Assembly: GCA_032622095.1 (NCBI GenBank)
Contig: CP136062.1
Span: forward strand, 197,849,887 to 197,913,886
Direction: 5' to 3'
From: Siphonodentalium dalli
Lineage: Eukaryota; Mollusca; Scaphopoda; Gadilida; Siphonodentaliidae
Length of the DNA: 64,000 nucleotides
A program made the translations under genes and the position numbers. The stretch's first letter is position 1; every line of letters begins with the position of its first letter. Shown here in pieces: positions 63,611 to 64,000 of the stretch. Under the pieces are notes generated by a model. It ran no database searches, was not told the DNA's origin, and saw only the letters and a program-made list of their open reading frames with translations.

Positions 63611-64000
63611 GATTACGGGTACGAAAGTTTACTGATATATAAAAATGGCACTTGTTGGCCTTTTTCAGGGCCTGGGGAAAAATAGGTATACAGAAGACCC
63701 CGGAATAAGACCATACAATGGGCCCATCATAAGACTATAGGACTAGACAAAGTTATATTTTGAATGGGCGAAAAATCCAATTTAATAGTATTGTATACAG
63801 CTCATTTTGTGTGGGGACCTTGACTCACAATCCATGAGGCCTGGACAAAAAATCATCAGACTAGGTTCTTAGAAATATGTATACAGAATGACCCCAAAAT
63901 CAAACTATATAGCCATAGAAATATTCCGAGGTTTCCCGATTAGAACATAAGGCCATATGTATACAAAAGAACCACAGTCGAACTATAGAACCATAGAATG

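Larger units (their letters stand above)
57465..64000 (-). repeat. Right arm of the giant palindrome
   Basis: Inverse of 49931-56360; still matching at the last base of the window ('accatagaatg' against 'cattctatggt' at 49931). Carries mirror copies of all left-arm repeats: 329-bp units (about 57960-58800), 42-bp array (60373-60730), 250-bp modules (61060-62640) and 24-bp repeats (62657-63610). Confidence 0.95.

Noticed and set aside
49931-64000. Interpretation of the palindrome as a herpes-like or Polinton-like viral genome end
   Set aside because: No polymerase, capsid, integrase or packaging gene is visible; long inverted repeats alone are not sufficient evidence.

Overview
The window is AT-rich, intron- and repeat-dominated nuclear DNA of an animal. 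No bacterial or organellar gene organisation is present. The repeat content (a Helitron-like family ending in a small hairpin plus CTAG-T, arrays of 'ggccgccat' and 'gaccttgacc' type repeats, 5'-truncated LINEs with a cysteine-rich C-terminus) and the one convincing host gene point to a marine invertebrate, most likely a lophotrochozoan such as a mollusc or brachiopod. That assignment rests on general familiarity with such repeats and not on a search.

One large host gene organises the middle of the window. Four plus-strand exons (19647-19911, 24868-25025, 38796-38959, 47717-47910) have consensus splice sites, and all three junctions are phase-compatible (1/1, 0/0, 2/2). Joined, they encode at least 260 residues: a signal peptide, a PAN/apple-like cysteine domain and a C-terminal module with conserved Trp, Cys and Tyr motifs. 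The last exon ends on a GTAAG donor, so the 3' end is missing or unrecognised. Its introns (about 5.0, 13.8 and 8.8 kb) hold nearly everything else between 20 and 48 kb: MITEs, inverted repeats, satellites, three decayed LINE fragments and two possible minus-strand exons.

Region 1-19 kb holds no well-supported gene. It contains a decayed inverted-repeat element (1-1500), Helitron-like copies (2.3-4.8 kb and 9.6-10.2 kb), a 485-bp tandem satellite with a 16-bp sub-repeat (7.9-9.15 kb), a duplicated signal-peptide-like leader beside a possible small secreted-protein ORF (7.7 and 10.3-10.7 kb), a LINE 3' end (13.07-13.39 kb) inside a long degenerate repeat field (11.6-15.3 kb), and a piggyBac-type MITE (17.25-17.64 kb).

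The right end is a giant palindrome. Bases 49931-56360 are repeated inverted at 57465-64000 around a 1.1-kb unique spacer, and the arms run off the window. The arms are nearly identical but not the same: a 1-bp deletion breaks a 201-residue ORF in one arm, there is a 12-bp indel, and a 146-bp segment in the right arm lies in the orientation of the left arm, a template-switch scar. Each arm is built of several internal tandem repeats (24 bp, about 42 bp, about 250 bp, 329 bp) and a recurring AAAATAAAGAGCGT motif. The 201-residue protein is not recognised. Whether the palindrome is genomic or a haplotype/assembly fold-back cannot be decided from sequence alone.
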